Shown here: positions 1 through 5,635 of the stretch, piece after piece | Layout of the letters: every line of letters starts with the position of its first letter | How positions within the stretch are numbered: the stretch's first letter is position 1 | NCBI GenBank assembly: GCA_025355835.1 | Contig: JANXYW010000321.1 | Span: forward strand, 1 to 7,202 | Direction: 5' to 3' | Length of the DNA stretch: 7,202 nt | Source: Chloroflexota bacterium | GTDB taxonomy: Bacteria > Chloroflexota > Dehalococcoidia > DSTF01 > JACRBR01 | Notes under the pieces: model-generated | What the model was told of the DNA's origin: nothing | Database searches by the model: none | What the model saw: the letters and a program-made list of their open reading frames with translations, nothing else | Made by a program: the position numbers and the translations under genes

Positions 1-269
1 TGCTGGGCGACGACTCGTCGCCGGCGGCGTTCGCGTCGTACGGCGAAGAGCGCCGCGAGCGGATGCGCCGCTTGCGCTTCGTGGCGACGCTGCAGTCGCG
101 CCTGGAAAACGAGTTCGGCGAGGAAGCCGAGGCCCGCCGCACGCGCGCCTACGCGCGCCGCGCGGCCGACCCCGTGCTGACGCTGCCCGGCCTGGCAACC
201 ATGCTCGGCCCGGAGAAGCTGCCTCCGGCGGCGTTCGAGGACGCGCTGATGGGGCGGACGCTCGCGTAG
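1..269 (+). CDS. FAD-dependent monooxygenase/oxidoreductase, C-terminal end (partial)
   Basis: The reading frame is open from base 3 and ends with TAG at 267-269, so the gene starts upstream of the window and only about 88 C-terminal residues are seen. The visible part reads SYGEERRERMRRLRFVATLQ and then an Arg/Ala-rich helical tail with ADPVLTLPGL and LGPEKLPPAAFEDAL before the stop. In flavin-dependent aromatic-hydroxylase-like proteins (FAD_binding_3 type) a tyrosine followed by an ERR/ERRxR stretch lies just after the FAD-contacting end of the catalytic domain, and the last 60-80 residues form a helical tail like this one. That assignment is from family memory. The Rossmann and GD motifs that would prove FAD binding lie outside the window. 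Substrate and partner cannot be given. A 365-bp non-coding stretch follows, so it is probably not co-transcribed with gap. Confidence 0.55.
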   Translation, partial: LGDDSSPAAFASYGEERRERMRRLRFVATLQSRLENEFGEEAEARRTRAYARRAADPVLTLPGLATMLGPEKLPPAAFEDALMGRTLA

Positions 270-283
270 CCGAGACGGGGTAA

Positions 284-325
284 CCACGAAGGCCACGAAG
301 GGGCACGAAGGTTGTTTGGGGTTGG
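284..325 (+). repeat. Left outer arm with three CACGAAG units
   Basis: This arm contains three near-tandem units, ccacgaagg, ccacgaagg and ggcacgaagg (284-311), followed by a T/G-rich tail ending GGGGTTGG at 318-325. Its inverted partner is 495-533. Similar CACGAAGG strings are, as far as I recall, common in intergenic regions of GC-rich environmental genomes. The regular 9-10-base unit suggests expansion by slippage before or after the arms were formed. Confidence 0.7.
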
Positions 326-328
326 CCT

Positions 329-397
329 GTAGCGTGGACTTCAGTCCGCGCGGTGGTCGTCGGCGCGGAGAGACGCGCGGACTAAAGTCCACGCTAC
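329..397. repeat. Inner 24-bp inverted repeat (hairpin-forming)
   Basis: Arms 329-352 and 374-397 are reverse complements at 23 of 24 positions, with a 21-base loop at 353-373. The core of each arm is itself a short palindrome: GGACTTCAGTCC on the left (336-347) and GGACTAAAGTCC on the right (379-390), with the GGACT and AGTCC halves separated by two bases. A transcript would fold into a very stable hairpin, so the element could also slow or end transcription between the upstream gene and gap. There is no T run after it, so I do not call it a standard intrinsic terminator. Confidence 0.8.
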
Positions 398-494
398 GGT
401 GTCAGAACCCAGTCGCGTCGCCAAGAACGAACGAGGGCGGAGCTAAAGCTGTCTCCTGCGGCGACTCGCCGAACGTCCCTACGATCTCCAATCT

Positions 495-533
495 CCAACC
501 CCCAACCTTCGTGCTGCTTCGTGTCCTTCGTGG
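495..533 (-). repeat. Right outer arm with three CACGAAG units (inverted)
   Basis: Read on the minus strand this arm begins ccacgaagg, acacgaag and cagcacgaagg, then GGGGGTTGG, mirroring the left arm at 284-325. The inter-unit bases differ slightly (gg against ca) and a 3-base T run of the left arm is missing, so the two arms have drifted apart and are not a recent perfect copy. It ends about 100 bases upstream of the gap start codon. Confidence 0.7.
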
Positions 534-559
534 CTAAGCCGTCGTGGTTAACCCGCAGG

Positions 560-579
560 CGCCCCTAGCCCGTGGGGCG
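560..579 (+). other. Short GC hairpin in the gap leader
   Basis: CGCCCC (560-565) and GGGGCG (574-579) are exact reverse complements with an 8-base loop. The hairpin lies 55 bases before the gap start codon chosen here. In such GC-rich DNA a 6-bp stem can arise by chance, and no -35/-10 pair was recognised near it. Confidence 0.2.
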
Positions 580-634
580 GGGCGGCGGCACAATGAGGGG
601 AATCTTGGGCAGCATGAAAGGACAAGAGCCAGCA

Positions 635-1648
635 ATGGTCACGCGCATCGGCATCAACGGCTTCGGCCGGATCGGGCGGCAGGTCTTCAAGGCGATCAAA
701 GAACGGCATGGATCCGAGCTGGTCGTCGTGGCGATCAACGATCTCGTCGACAACGAGACGAACGCGCATCTGCTGAAGTACGATTCCAACTACGGACGCT
801 ATCCGGGCACTATCGTCGCCACCAAGACAGGGCTGACGGTCGATGGCAAGGCCGTGCGCGTGTTCGCGGAACGCGAGCCAGCGAAGATCCCGTGGGGCAA
901 GGCGAACGTCGACATCGTTGTCGAGTCGACGGGCTTTTTCACCGACGCGAACGCCGCACGCGCCCACATCCACGATGGCGTCAAGAAAGTGATCATCTCG
1001 GCGCCGGCGAAGAATGAAGACGTGACAATCGTGTTGGGCGTCAACGCCGAGGCGTACAAGAAGTCGAAGCACAACGTGATCTCGAACGCATCATGCACGA
1101 CGAACGGCATCGCGCCGACGGTGAAGGTGCTGCTCGACAGTTTCGGAATCCTCAAAGGGCAGATGACGACGATCCACGCCTACACGAACTCGCAGCGGCT
1201 GCTGGACATGCAGTCGAAGGATCTGCGCGAGGCGCGCGCGGCGGCGCTGAACATCGTGCCACTTGCGACCGGCGCGGCGCGCGCACTGAAGCTCGTGATC
1301 CCGGAGATCGAAGGCAAGCTCGATGGCATCGCGTACCGCGTTCCAACGCCGACGGTATCGATCGTCGAACTCGTCGCGCTGGTGAAGAAGAAGACGACGG
1401 CCGAAGAAGTGAACGCTGCGATGCGGAAGGCCGCTGCGGGCAAGATGAAGGGCATTCTCGCCGTCACCGACGAGCCGCTCGTATCGATGGACCTCAAGGG
1501 CGACCCGCACTCTTCCACCGTGGACTCACTGATCACGAATGTCGTTGCCGGCGACCTCGTGAAAGTAGCGTCGTGGTACGACAACGAGTGGGGCTACTCG
1601 TGCCGCACGTCGGACCTCTGCGCATTCATCGCGGGCAAAGGTCTGTAA
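635..1648 (+). CDS. gap: Type I glyceraldehyde-3-phosphate dehydrogenase (phosphorylating)
   Basis: Cytosolic glycolytic/gluconeogenic enzyme that converts glyceraldehyde 3-phosphate, NAD(P)+ and phosphate to 1,3-bisphosphoglycerate. The 337-residue product matches the usual length of about 335. Visible motifs: Rossmann start IGINGFGRIGR (residues 5-15); Asp36 in AINDL, the acidic residue that favours NAD; catalytic Cys154 in SNASCTTN; His181 in TTIHAYTN; TGAAR (212-216); RVPTPTVS (235-242); and WYDNEWGYS (314-322). In-frame starts also exist at 572 (GTG), 593 and 614, but only ATG 635 gives the canonical N-terminus, with AAAGGA about 12 bases upstream, a rather long spacing. Oddities: Gly158 where the second active-site-loop cysteine is common, and SQRLLDMQSKD (186-196) where NAD enzymes usually read DQRLLDLPHKD. 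No pgk or tpi follows within the window. The family assignment is certain; coenzyme preference is not. Confidence 0.97.
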   Translation: MVTRIGINGFGRIGRQVFKAIKERHGSELVVVAINDLVDNETNAHLLKYDSNYGRYPGTIVATKTGLTVDGKAVRVFAEREPAKIPWGKANVDIVVESTGFFTDANAARAHIHDGVKKVIISAPAKNEDVTIVLGVNAEAYKKSKHNVISNASCTTNGIAPTVKVLLDSFGILKGQMTTIHAYTNSQRLLDMQSKDLREARAAALNIVPLATGAARALKLVIPEIEGKLDGIAYRVPTPTVSIVELVALVKKKTTAEEVNAAMRKAAAGKMKGILAVTDEPLVSMDLKGDPHSSTVDSLITNVVAGDLVKVASWYDNEWGYSCRTSDLCAFIAGKGL

Positions 1649-1664
1649 CGCGGGGGAGTTCGCA

Positions 1665-1677
1665 GTTCACAGTGAAC
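1665..1677. repeat. 13-bp perfect inverted repeat
   Basis: GTTCAC and GTGAAC flank a single A between the gap stop codon and the next gene. It may be an operator half-site pair or a relic of a dispersed repeat. With only one copy visible, its role cannot be decided. Confidence 0.3.
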
Positions 1678-1695
1678 AGTGCTCATATCGCAGAT

Positions 1696-1735
1696 GATCG
1701 TCAACAAGCCGGCCACGCGTCGGCTTGTTGCGATC
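1696..1735 (+). terminator. Strong stem-loop between gap and the NnrS-like gene
   Basis: GATCG-T-CAACAAGCCG (1696-1711) pairs with CGGCTTGTTG-CGATC (1721-1735): 15 base pairs interrupted only by one bulged T (1701), with a 9-base loop at 1712-1720. Only TT follows, so it lacks the U run of a standard intrinsic terminator. Its foot lies two bases before the GGAGAG ribosome binding site of the next gene. It could end gap transcription, protect the gap transcript's 3' end, or control translation or transcription of the downstream gene. The structure is seen directly; the role is inference. Confidence 0.5.
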
Positions 1736-1737
1736 TT

Positions 1738-1743
1738 GGAGAG
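1738..1743 (+). promoter_or_regulatory. Ribosome binding site deciding the 1746 start
   Basis: GGAGAG lies just before ATG 1746 (GGAG with a 4-base spacer). It argues against the in-frame TTG at 1725, which falls inside the right arm of the preceding hairpin. Confidence 0.75.
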
Positions 1744-1745
1744 AG

Positions 1746-3140
1746 ATGAGTAACGAACCCAGCATTCCGCTGACGGAAGTGCGCGGCGCACCGCACGCCG
1801 CGCACGCTTCTGCGTACGATGCCCCGTACCGCAGGTTCATCGCTGCGAGCCTGGCGCTGGCAATCGGAGGCGGCTTCATGTTGTCGCTGCTGCTGCCGCT
1901 GGCGCGCGCGGAGAAGTGGGCGTGGGGCTCAGGGATCCGCTGGCAAGCGCTTGTTCAGGCGCACGGGCAGCTGCAACTCATCGGGTTCGGCGGGCTGTTC
2001 GTCATGGGCATGTCGCTGCGGCTGATGCCGCGATTCTCGGGCAGGCCGCTGGCATTTCGGACGCTGGTACCCACGCTGATTCCCGCGATTGTCACTAGCC
2101 TCGTCCTGCGCTCGATCGCTGAACCGTGGGGCAGCGGCGCGACTCGCGACGTGGCGCTCATCGCGTCGGCGGTGCTGCTGCTCGTAGGCGGCATAGCGTT
2201 CACGGCGATCATCTGGGGTACGTTGTTGCATCGCGAGAGCCGCGCGGGGGCGACCGGCTACTACTTCGTTCTGGGTAGCATCGGTTTCTGCGCCGGTGCG
2301 ATGCTTAACCTGCTGCAGGTGATCGAGATCGTGCGCGGCGATCTGGCGATCGCGCCGGTGTCGAAGGAGACAGCGCAGGTGTTCGTCCAGCAGTACGGCT
2401 TCCTGCTCATGTTCATCTCGGGCGTCGGCGGGCGCGCGGTGCCGACGTTCACGGGTGCTCCGTCTCGCCCAGTGGCGTCGCGCGCCGCGGCGCTGATTCT
2501 CGGAGCGGGCGTTGCGCTGTTTGCGGGCGCGATGCTTTGGATGACGTATCGGTCGCCGTCGAGCACCGCCGCTCGCGTCGGCGACATCGGCCAGCTGCTG
2601 ACTGCGCTCGCGTTCGCGATGTCGGTGTGGCTGTCGGGTGCGCTCTGGCCGTCGAAAAATCGCGTCGCGGCGGCATCGCAGACCGCGTTCTGGTTCGTGC
2701 GATCAGCCTACGCATGGATGCTCGCCGCCGCCGTGTTGACGGCGTGGTACGGAGTTCGTGCGTTCGTGGACGGCAGCCTGCCGGACACGTTCGAGCTCGA
2801 CGCCATCCGCCACGTCCTGACGATCGGCGTGCTAACGATGATGGTCGTCGGCATGTCGTTGCTCATCGTGCCCGAGTTCGCGGGACGGCGGCTCCAGCAC
2901 CCGGACGAGCGCATCTTGATCTGGGCGATGATTGCAGCGCTCAACATCGCATCGGCACTGCGGCTGTGGCCGGCTGTCGAGGGCATCAACTGGCTGACAT
3001 CGACGCGCTACTGGCCGATCGCTGCCGCCGCGTCGCTCACGTCTGGTGTGGTGATCGTCTTCGCGACGATGTTCGTGCAGAGCTACGTCGAGCAGCGCAA
3101 GCCCGGATGGGGCGCAGCGCGGTCCCGTAACGCCGCGTGA
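1746..3140 (+). CDS. NnrS-like 12-TM membrane protein
   Basis: The 464-residue product has an about 30-residue polar N-terminus, then roughly twelve hydrophobic segments and a short basic C-terminal tail. Three parts repeat one pattern: HGQLQLIGFGGLFVMGM ending LMPRFSGRPL (73-102); QQYGFLLMFISGVGGRAVPTFTGAP (about 215-239); and RHVLTIGVLTMMVVGMS ending VPEFAGRRL (355-383). In the NnrS family, haem- and copper-containing membrane proteins tied to nitric-oxide stress, histidines at helix starts and P-x-F-T/A-G signatures occur in similar places. His73 and His356 are the candidate metal or haem ligands, while the middle copy has Gln/Tyr instead. No denitrification genes are nearby to support an NO role, so NnrS-like is a fold-level call. 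A distant haem-copper-oxidase-type protein is the main alternative. A 97-bp gap with a strong hairpin separates it from gap. Confidence 0.6.
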   Translation: MSNEPSIPLTEVRGAPHAAHASAYDAPYRRFIAASLALAIGGGFMLSLLLPLARAEKWAWGSGIRWQALVQAHGQLQLIGFGGLFVMGMSLRLMPRFSGRPLAFRTLVPTLIPAIVTSLVLRSIAEPWGSGATRDVALIASAVLLLVGGIAFTAIIWGTLLHRESRAGATGYYFVLGSIGFCAGAMLNLLQVIEIVRGDLAIAPVSKETAQVFVQQYGFLLMFISGVGGRAVPTFTGAPSRPVASRAAALILGAGVALFAGAMLWMTYRSPSSTAARVGDIGQLLTALAFAMSVWLSGALWPSKNRVAAASQTAFWFVRSAYAWMLAAAVLTAWYGVRAFVDGSLPDTFELDAIRHVLTIGVLTMMVVGMSLLIVPEFAGRRLQHPDERILIWAMIAALNIASALRLWPAVEGINWLTSTRYWPIAAAASLTSGVVIVFATMFVQSYVEQRKPGWGAARSRNAA

Positions 3141-3178
3141 TGAACGTTCCGTGACATCTACTGACAGGACGAATCTGC

Positions 3179-3211
3179 GCTGCTGATAGGCGCGGGCGGC
3201 AGCTGCGTTTT
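3179..3211 (+). terminator. Possible weak terminator after the NnrS-like gene
   Basis: GCTGCT (3179-3184) can pair with GGCAGC (3198-3203), including one G-U pair, over a 13-base loop, with TTTT at 3208-3211 after a 4-base spacer. Stem and T run are both short. It is listed because it is the only terminator-like structure in the 219-bp gap before the MMPL gene. Confidence 0.25.
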
Positions 3212-3235
3212 CCGTAGATGCGGCCGACGGGCGTT

Positions 3236-3275
3236 CGATCTCCTCGTGCTAGGCTGATCGGGAAGCCGGAGATCG
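3236..3275 (+). promoter_or_regulatory. Inverted repeat upstream of the MMPL gene
   Basis: CGATCTCC (3236-3243) and GGAGATCG (3268-3275) are perfect reverse complements. Inside, GGCT (3252-3255) pairs with AGCC (3264-3267), directly stacked on the outer stem on the 3' side. It ends 84 bases before the MMPL start codon. It could be an operator for a repressor of the transporter or a folded leader RNA. There is no T run to make it a terminator. Upstream, CTGACA (3161-3166) and GATAGG (3185-3190) lie 18 bases apart but match a sigma-70 promoter poorly. Confidence 0.3.
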
Positions 3276-3348
3276 CCTGTTCGGTTGGCGGGAGCGCGTC
3301 ACGAAACGCAGCACTCGTTCGTCCCATCTCCAGACATACGAGGCGCAC

Positions 3349-3355
3349 GGGAGGA
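3349..3355 (+). promoter_or_regulatory. Strong ribosome binding site of the MMPL gene
   Basis: GGGAGGA lies 4 bases before ATG 3360. This near-ideal anti-16S match fixes the start and argues against the in-frame TTG at 3285, whose 25 extra residues are polar and unlike an MMPL N-terminus. Confidence 0.85.
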
Positions 3356-3359
3356 ATTC

Positions 3360-5561
3360 ATGGCATCGGCACGCCGCAAGAGTCCGCCTACGGCCAGCCT
3401 GCTCGAACGATGGGCGCGGTTCTCGCACCGGCATCGTTGGCAGGTTGTGGGCGTCTGGGTGCTCATCCTCGTCGGGCTGTTCGCGGCGAACTTCCAGTTC
3501 GGCGGCAGCTATGTCTCCGAGTTCAAAGTGCCTGGCGCTGAGTCGCAGACGGCGGCCGATCTGCTGAAGGCGCACTTTCCCGCGCGCTTCGGAGATTCCG
3601 CCGACCTCGTGTTCGAGGCGCCTGCGGGCGTCGCGAGCAGCGCCGTGCGCCCGCGCGTGCAATCCGTCATCGATCAAGTCAAAGGCATCGACGGCGTCGT
3701 GTCGATCGAGTCGCCGTACGACGATCCGCGCTTCGTCTCGAAGGACGGCACAATCGGCCGTGCCGATGTGAAGTGGTCGACGCGCGCCAGCGAGATCAAG
3801 TCGAGCAGCATGAATCAGTTCCTGAAGATTGTCGATGGCGCGAACAGGGACGGACTGGAGGTCGAAGCTGGCGGCCGCGTCATTGCCCAGAACGAGCGTC
3901 CGGCGTTTGGATCGGAGGTCTACGGCATTCTCGCAGCGGTGTTCATCTTGCTGATCGCGTTCGGCTCGGTGATCGCCATGGGGCTGCCGCTTGGCGCCGC
4001 GATCTTCGGGCTGGGCGCGGGCTTTTCGACGATCGGTCTGGGGACGAACGTGGCGAGCTTCCCGGCGTTCAGCCCGCAGTTCGCGGCGATGATCGGTATT
4101 GGTGTCGGCATTGATTACAGCCTGCTCATCGTCACGCGGTTCCGCGAAGGCTTGCATTCGGGCAAGAGCGTCGAAGAGGCGGTCGTGCTCTCCGTGACGA
4201 CGTCCGGCCGCGCCGTCATCTTCGCCGGCATGGTCGTTGCGGTCGCGTTCCTGGGGTTGTTCCTCGTCGGCCTTCCGTTCGTCGCCGCGCTGGGTACCGC
4301 CGGCGCGATCGTCGTGCTGTTCGCCGTGCTCGTCGGAGTGACGCTGACGCCCGCGACGCTCTCGCTGGCCGGCCGCCACATCGATAGCCTGCGCGTGCCG
4401 TTCCTGCACACCACCGAAGGCGTCGATCCGAAGAGCACGTGGTACCGGCTCAGCGAAGCGATTCAGCGTCACCCGCTGCCGTACTTTCTCGTCACAGCGG
4501 CCGTTCTGCTGGTGCTCGCCGCGCCCGCGCTGCGGATGGACCTCGGCTTTACTGACGCGGGCAACAATCCGCAGCGGCAGCATTCACGCCGCGCGTACGA
4601 CCTGCTGACGAAGGGCTTTGGAGCCGGGTTTAACGGCAAACTGATCGTCGTGGCGGATCTCTCGAAGGGCGGCGACGACCGCATCGAGCAATTGCGCAGG
4701 GCGATGGAAGCCGATAGCAACGTCGCGGAGGTGTCGCCCGCGGTGAAGAATCCGTCCGGTGACACGGCGCTGATCACCGTCGTACCGAAAACGAAGCCGC
4801 AGGACACCGCTACGGGCGATCTGACGCATCGCCTGCGCGAGAAGTTGATCCCGGCTGCGATGACCGGCAGCAGCGGCCGCGTCTACGTCACCGGTGGCCT
4901 GGCCGGCTTTCTCGATGCGCGCGACCGGATCACGTCGCGCATGCCGCTGCTGTTCGCTGGCGTCATCGGGCTGAGCTTCCTGCTGCTGACCGTCGTGTTC
5001 CGCTCGGTCGTTGTGGCGGCGAAGGCGGCGGTGATGAACCTGCTTTCGATCGGCGCAAGCTACGGCGTGCTCGTCGCGATCTTCCAATGGGGCTGGTTCT
5101 CGAACATCTTCGGGGTCGAGAAAGGCCCGATCGAGACGTTCCTACCGATGATGATGTTCGCGATCCTCTTCGGACTCTCGATGGACTACGAGGTCTTCCT
5201 GATCAGCCGCGTGCGCGAGGAGTACATGCGCACGCACGACAACGCATCAGCCGTCAGCCACGGCCTCGCCGCGACAGCGCGTGTGATCACGGCGGCGGCG
5301 GGCATTATGGTAGCGGTGTTCGTGACGTTTGTCTTCGGCGAAGACCGCGTCATCAAGGAGTTCGGCATGGGCCTCGCGACGGCGATTTTCGTCGACGCGA
5401 CGATCGTCCGTCTGATACTGGTACCGGCGACGATGGAGCTATTGGGCGACCGCAACTGGTGGCTGCCGAAGTGGCTCGACCGCATTCTGCCGAACGTCAG
5501 CTTCGACGGCGCGGCGGAAGCGCCCGAGAGCATCGGTACCGCTGCCGGCGGCGGCGCATAG
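3360..5561 (+). CDS. MMPL family (RND superfamily) transporter
   Basis: Inner-membrane, proton-driven exporter of 733 residues, the size of single-gene MmpL/YdfJ-type proteins. A basic N-terminus leads into TM1 (about 27-46), then an extracytoplasmic porter loop (about 47-187), TM2-6 (from about 188), a cytoplasmic linker, TM7 (about 375-393), a second extracytoplasmic loop (to about 527) and TM8-12 (from 528). The two proton-relay Asp-Tyr pairs are intact: Asp252-Tyr253 in GVGIDYSLLIVTRFREG and Asp609-Tyr610 in FGLSMDYEVFLISRVREEY. Both halves carry the RFRE/RVRE motif that ends this helix, so the gene looks functional. Substrates of this family include lipids and hydrophobic compounds. None can be assigned here, as no lipid or polyketide gene and no recognisable regulator lies beside it. 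The C-terminus is short and acidic, without the long cytoplasmic tail of mycobacterial MmpL3. Confidence 0.92.
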   Translation: MASARRKSPPTASLLERWARFSHRHRWQVVGVWVLILVGLFAANFQFGGSYVSEFKVPGAESQTAADLLKAHFPARFGDSADLVFEAPAGVASSAVRPRVQSVIDQVKGIDGVVSIESPYDDPRFVSKDGTIGRADVKWSTRASEIKSSSMNQFLKIVDGANRDGLEVEAGGRVIAQNERPAFGSEVYGILAAVFILLIAFGSVIAMGLPLGAAIFGLGAGFSTIGLGTNVASFPAFSPQFAAMIGIGVGIDYSLLIVTRFREGLHSGKSVEEAVVLSVTTSGRAVIFAGMVVAVAFLGLFLVGLPFVAALGTAGAIVVLFAVLVGVTLTPATLSLAGRHIDSLRVPFLHTTEGVDPKSTWYRLSEAIQRHPLPYFLVTAAVLLVLAAPALRMDLGFTDAGNNPQRQHSRRAYDLLTKGFGAGFNGKLIVVADLSKGGDDRIEQLRRAMEADSNVAEVSPAVKNPSGDTALITVVPKTKPQDTATGDLTHRLREKLIPAAMTGSSGRVYVTGGLAGFLDARDRITSRMPLLFAGVIGLSFLLLTVVFRSVVVAAKAAVMNLLSIGASYGVLVAIFQWGWFSNIFGVEKGPIETFLPMMMFAILFGLSMDYEVFLISRVREEYMRTHDNASAVSHGLAATARVITAAAGIMVAVFVTFVFGEDRVIKEFGMGLATAIFVDATIVRLILVPATMELLGDRNWWLPKWLDRILPNVSFDGAAEAPESIGTAAGGGA

Positions 5562-5576
5562 CCGTCGACGCTTTTT
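5549..5576 (+). terminator. Candidate intrinsic terminator of the MMPL gene
   Basis: CGGCGGC (5549-5555) pairs with GCCGTCG (5561-5567) over a 5-base loop, one pair being G-U, and a run of five T (5572-5576) follows after ACGC. The stem overlaps the stop codon of the transporter. The 4-base spacer before the T run weakens the call. Its position directly before a promoter for the next gene supports a transcript end here. Confidence 0.4.
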
Positions 5577-5580
5577 CCTG

Positions 5581-5610
5581 TTGACGAGCCTGCCCCGCGC
5601 GGAGGATAAT
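5581..5610 (+). promoter_or_regulatory. Sigma-70-type promoter for the small membrane protein gene
   Basis: TTGACG (5581-5586, 5 of 6 bases of TTGACA) and GATAAT (5605-5610, 5 of 6 bases of TATAAT) are separated by 18 bases. Transcription would start near 5617, only a few bases before the ribosome binding site GGGGAGG (5624-5630), giving a very short leader. This is the clearest promoter in the window. Confidence 0.6.
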
Positions 5611-5635
5611 CGCTGCGTCGGAAGGGGAGGTTGTC

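Larger units (their letters stand above)
277..554. repeat. Nested inverted-repeat intergenic element
   Basis: Almost all of the non-coding stretch between the first gene and gap is symmetric. The outer arms are 284-325 and 495-533; the reverse complement of the right arm matches the left with about 3 mismatches and one 3-base gap. A nearly matching end pair lies just outside: GGGGTAACCACG at 277-288 against CGTGGTTAACCC at 543-554. Inside is a second inverted repeat (329-352 and 374-397). The 398-494 stretch contains a possible decayed third palindrome around GGAGCTAAAGCT (439-450). No open reading frame inside resembles a protein. This is the structure of a non-autonomous, palindromic dispersed repeat (REP/MITE-like). 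That it is dispersed or mobile is inference, since only one copy is visible here. Confidence 0.7.

Noticed and set aside
316..537. 73-codon plus-strand open frame in the intergenic repeat
   Set aside because: It lies entirely within the nested inverted repeat, has no ribosome binding site and encodes a low-complexity peptide.
589..594. CACAAT as a -10 box for gap
   Set aside because: Only 4 of 6 bases match and no -35 element lies at suitable spacing; it also overlaps an in-frame ATG.
572..634. Upstream in-frame starts for gap (GTG 572, ATG 593, ATG 614)
   Set aside because: The added residues are not part of the GAPDH fold; the family N-terminus begins at ATG 635 and gives the normal length of 337.
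548..1072. Minus-strand frame opposite gap, and plus-strand frames 544-1017 and 1093-1749 inside it
   Set aside because: All overlap the certain gap gene in other frames and are rich in Arg and His without domain motifs.
3161..3190. CTGACA and GATAGG with 18-base spacing as a promoter for the MMPL gene
   Set aside because: The -10 match is poor and the site is about 170 bases from the start codon; too weak to list as a promoter.
3249..4583. Long minus-strand open frame (444 residues) opposite the MMPL gene
   Set aside because: Its product is dominated by Arg, His, Asp and Gln with no hydrophobic core, as expected from the antisense of GC-rich membrane-protein codons. The plus-strand MMPL frame is certain.
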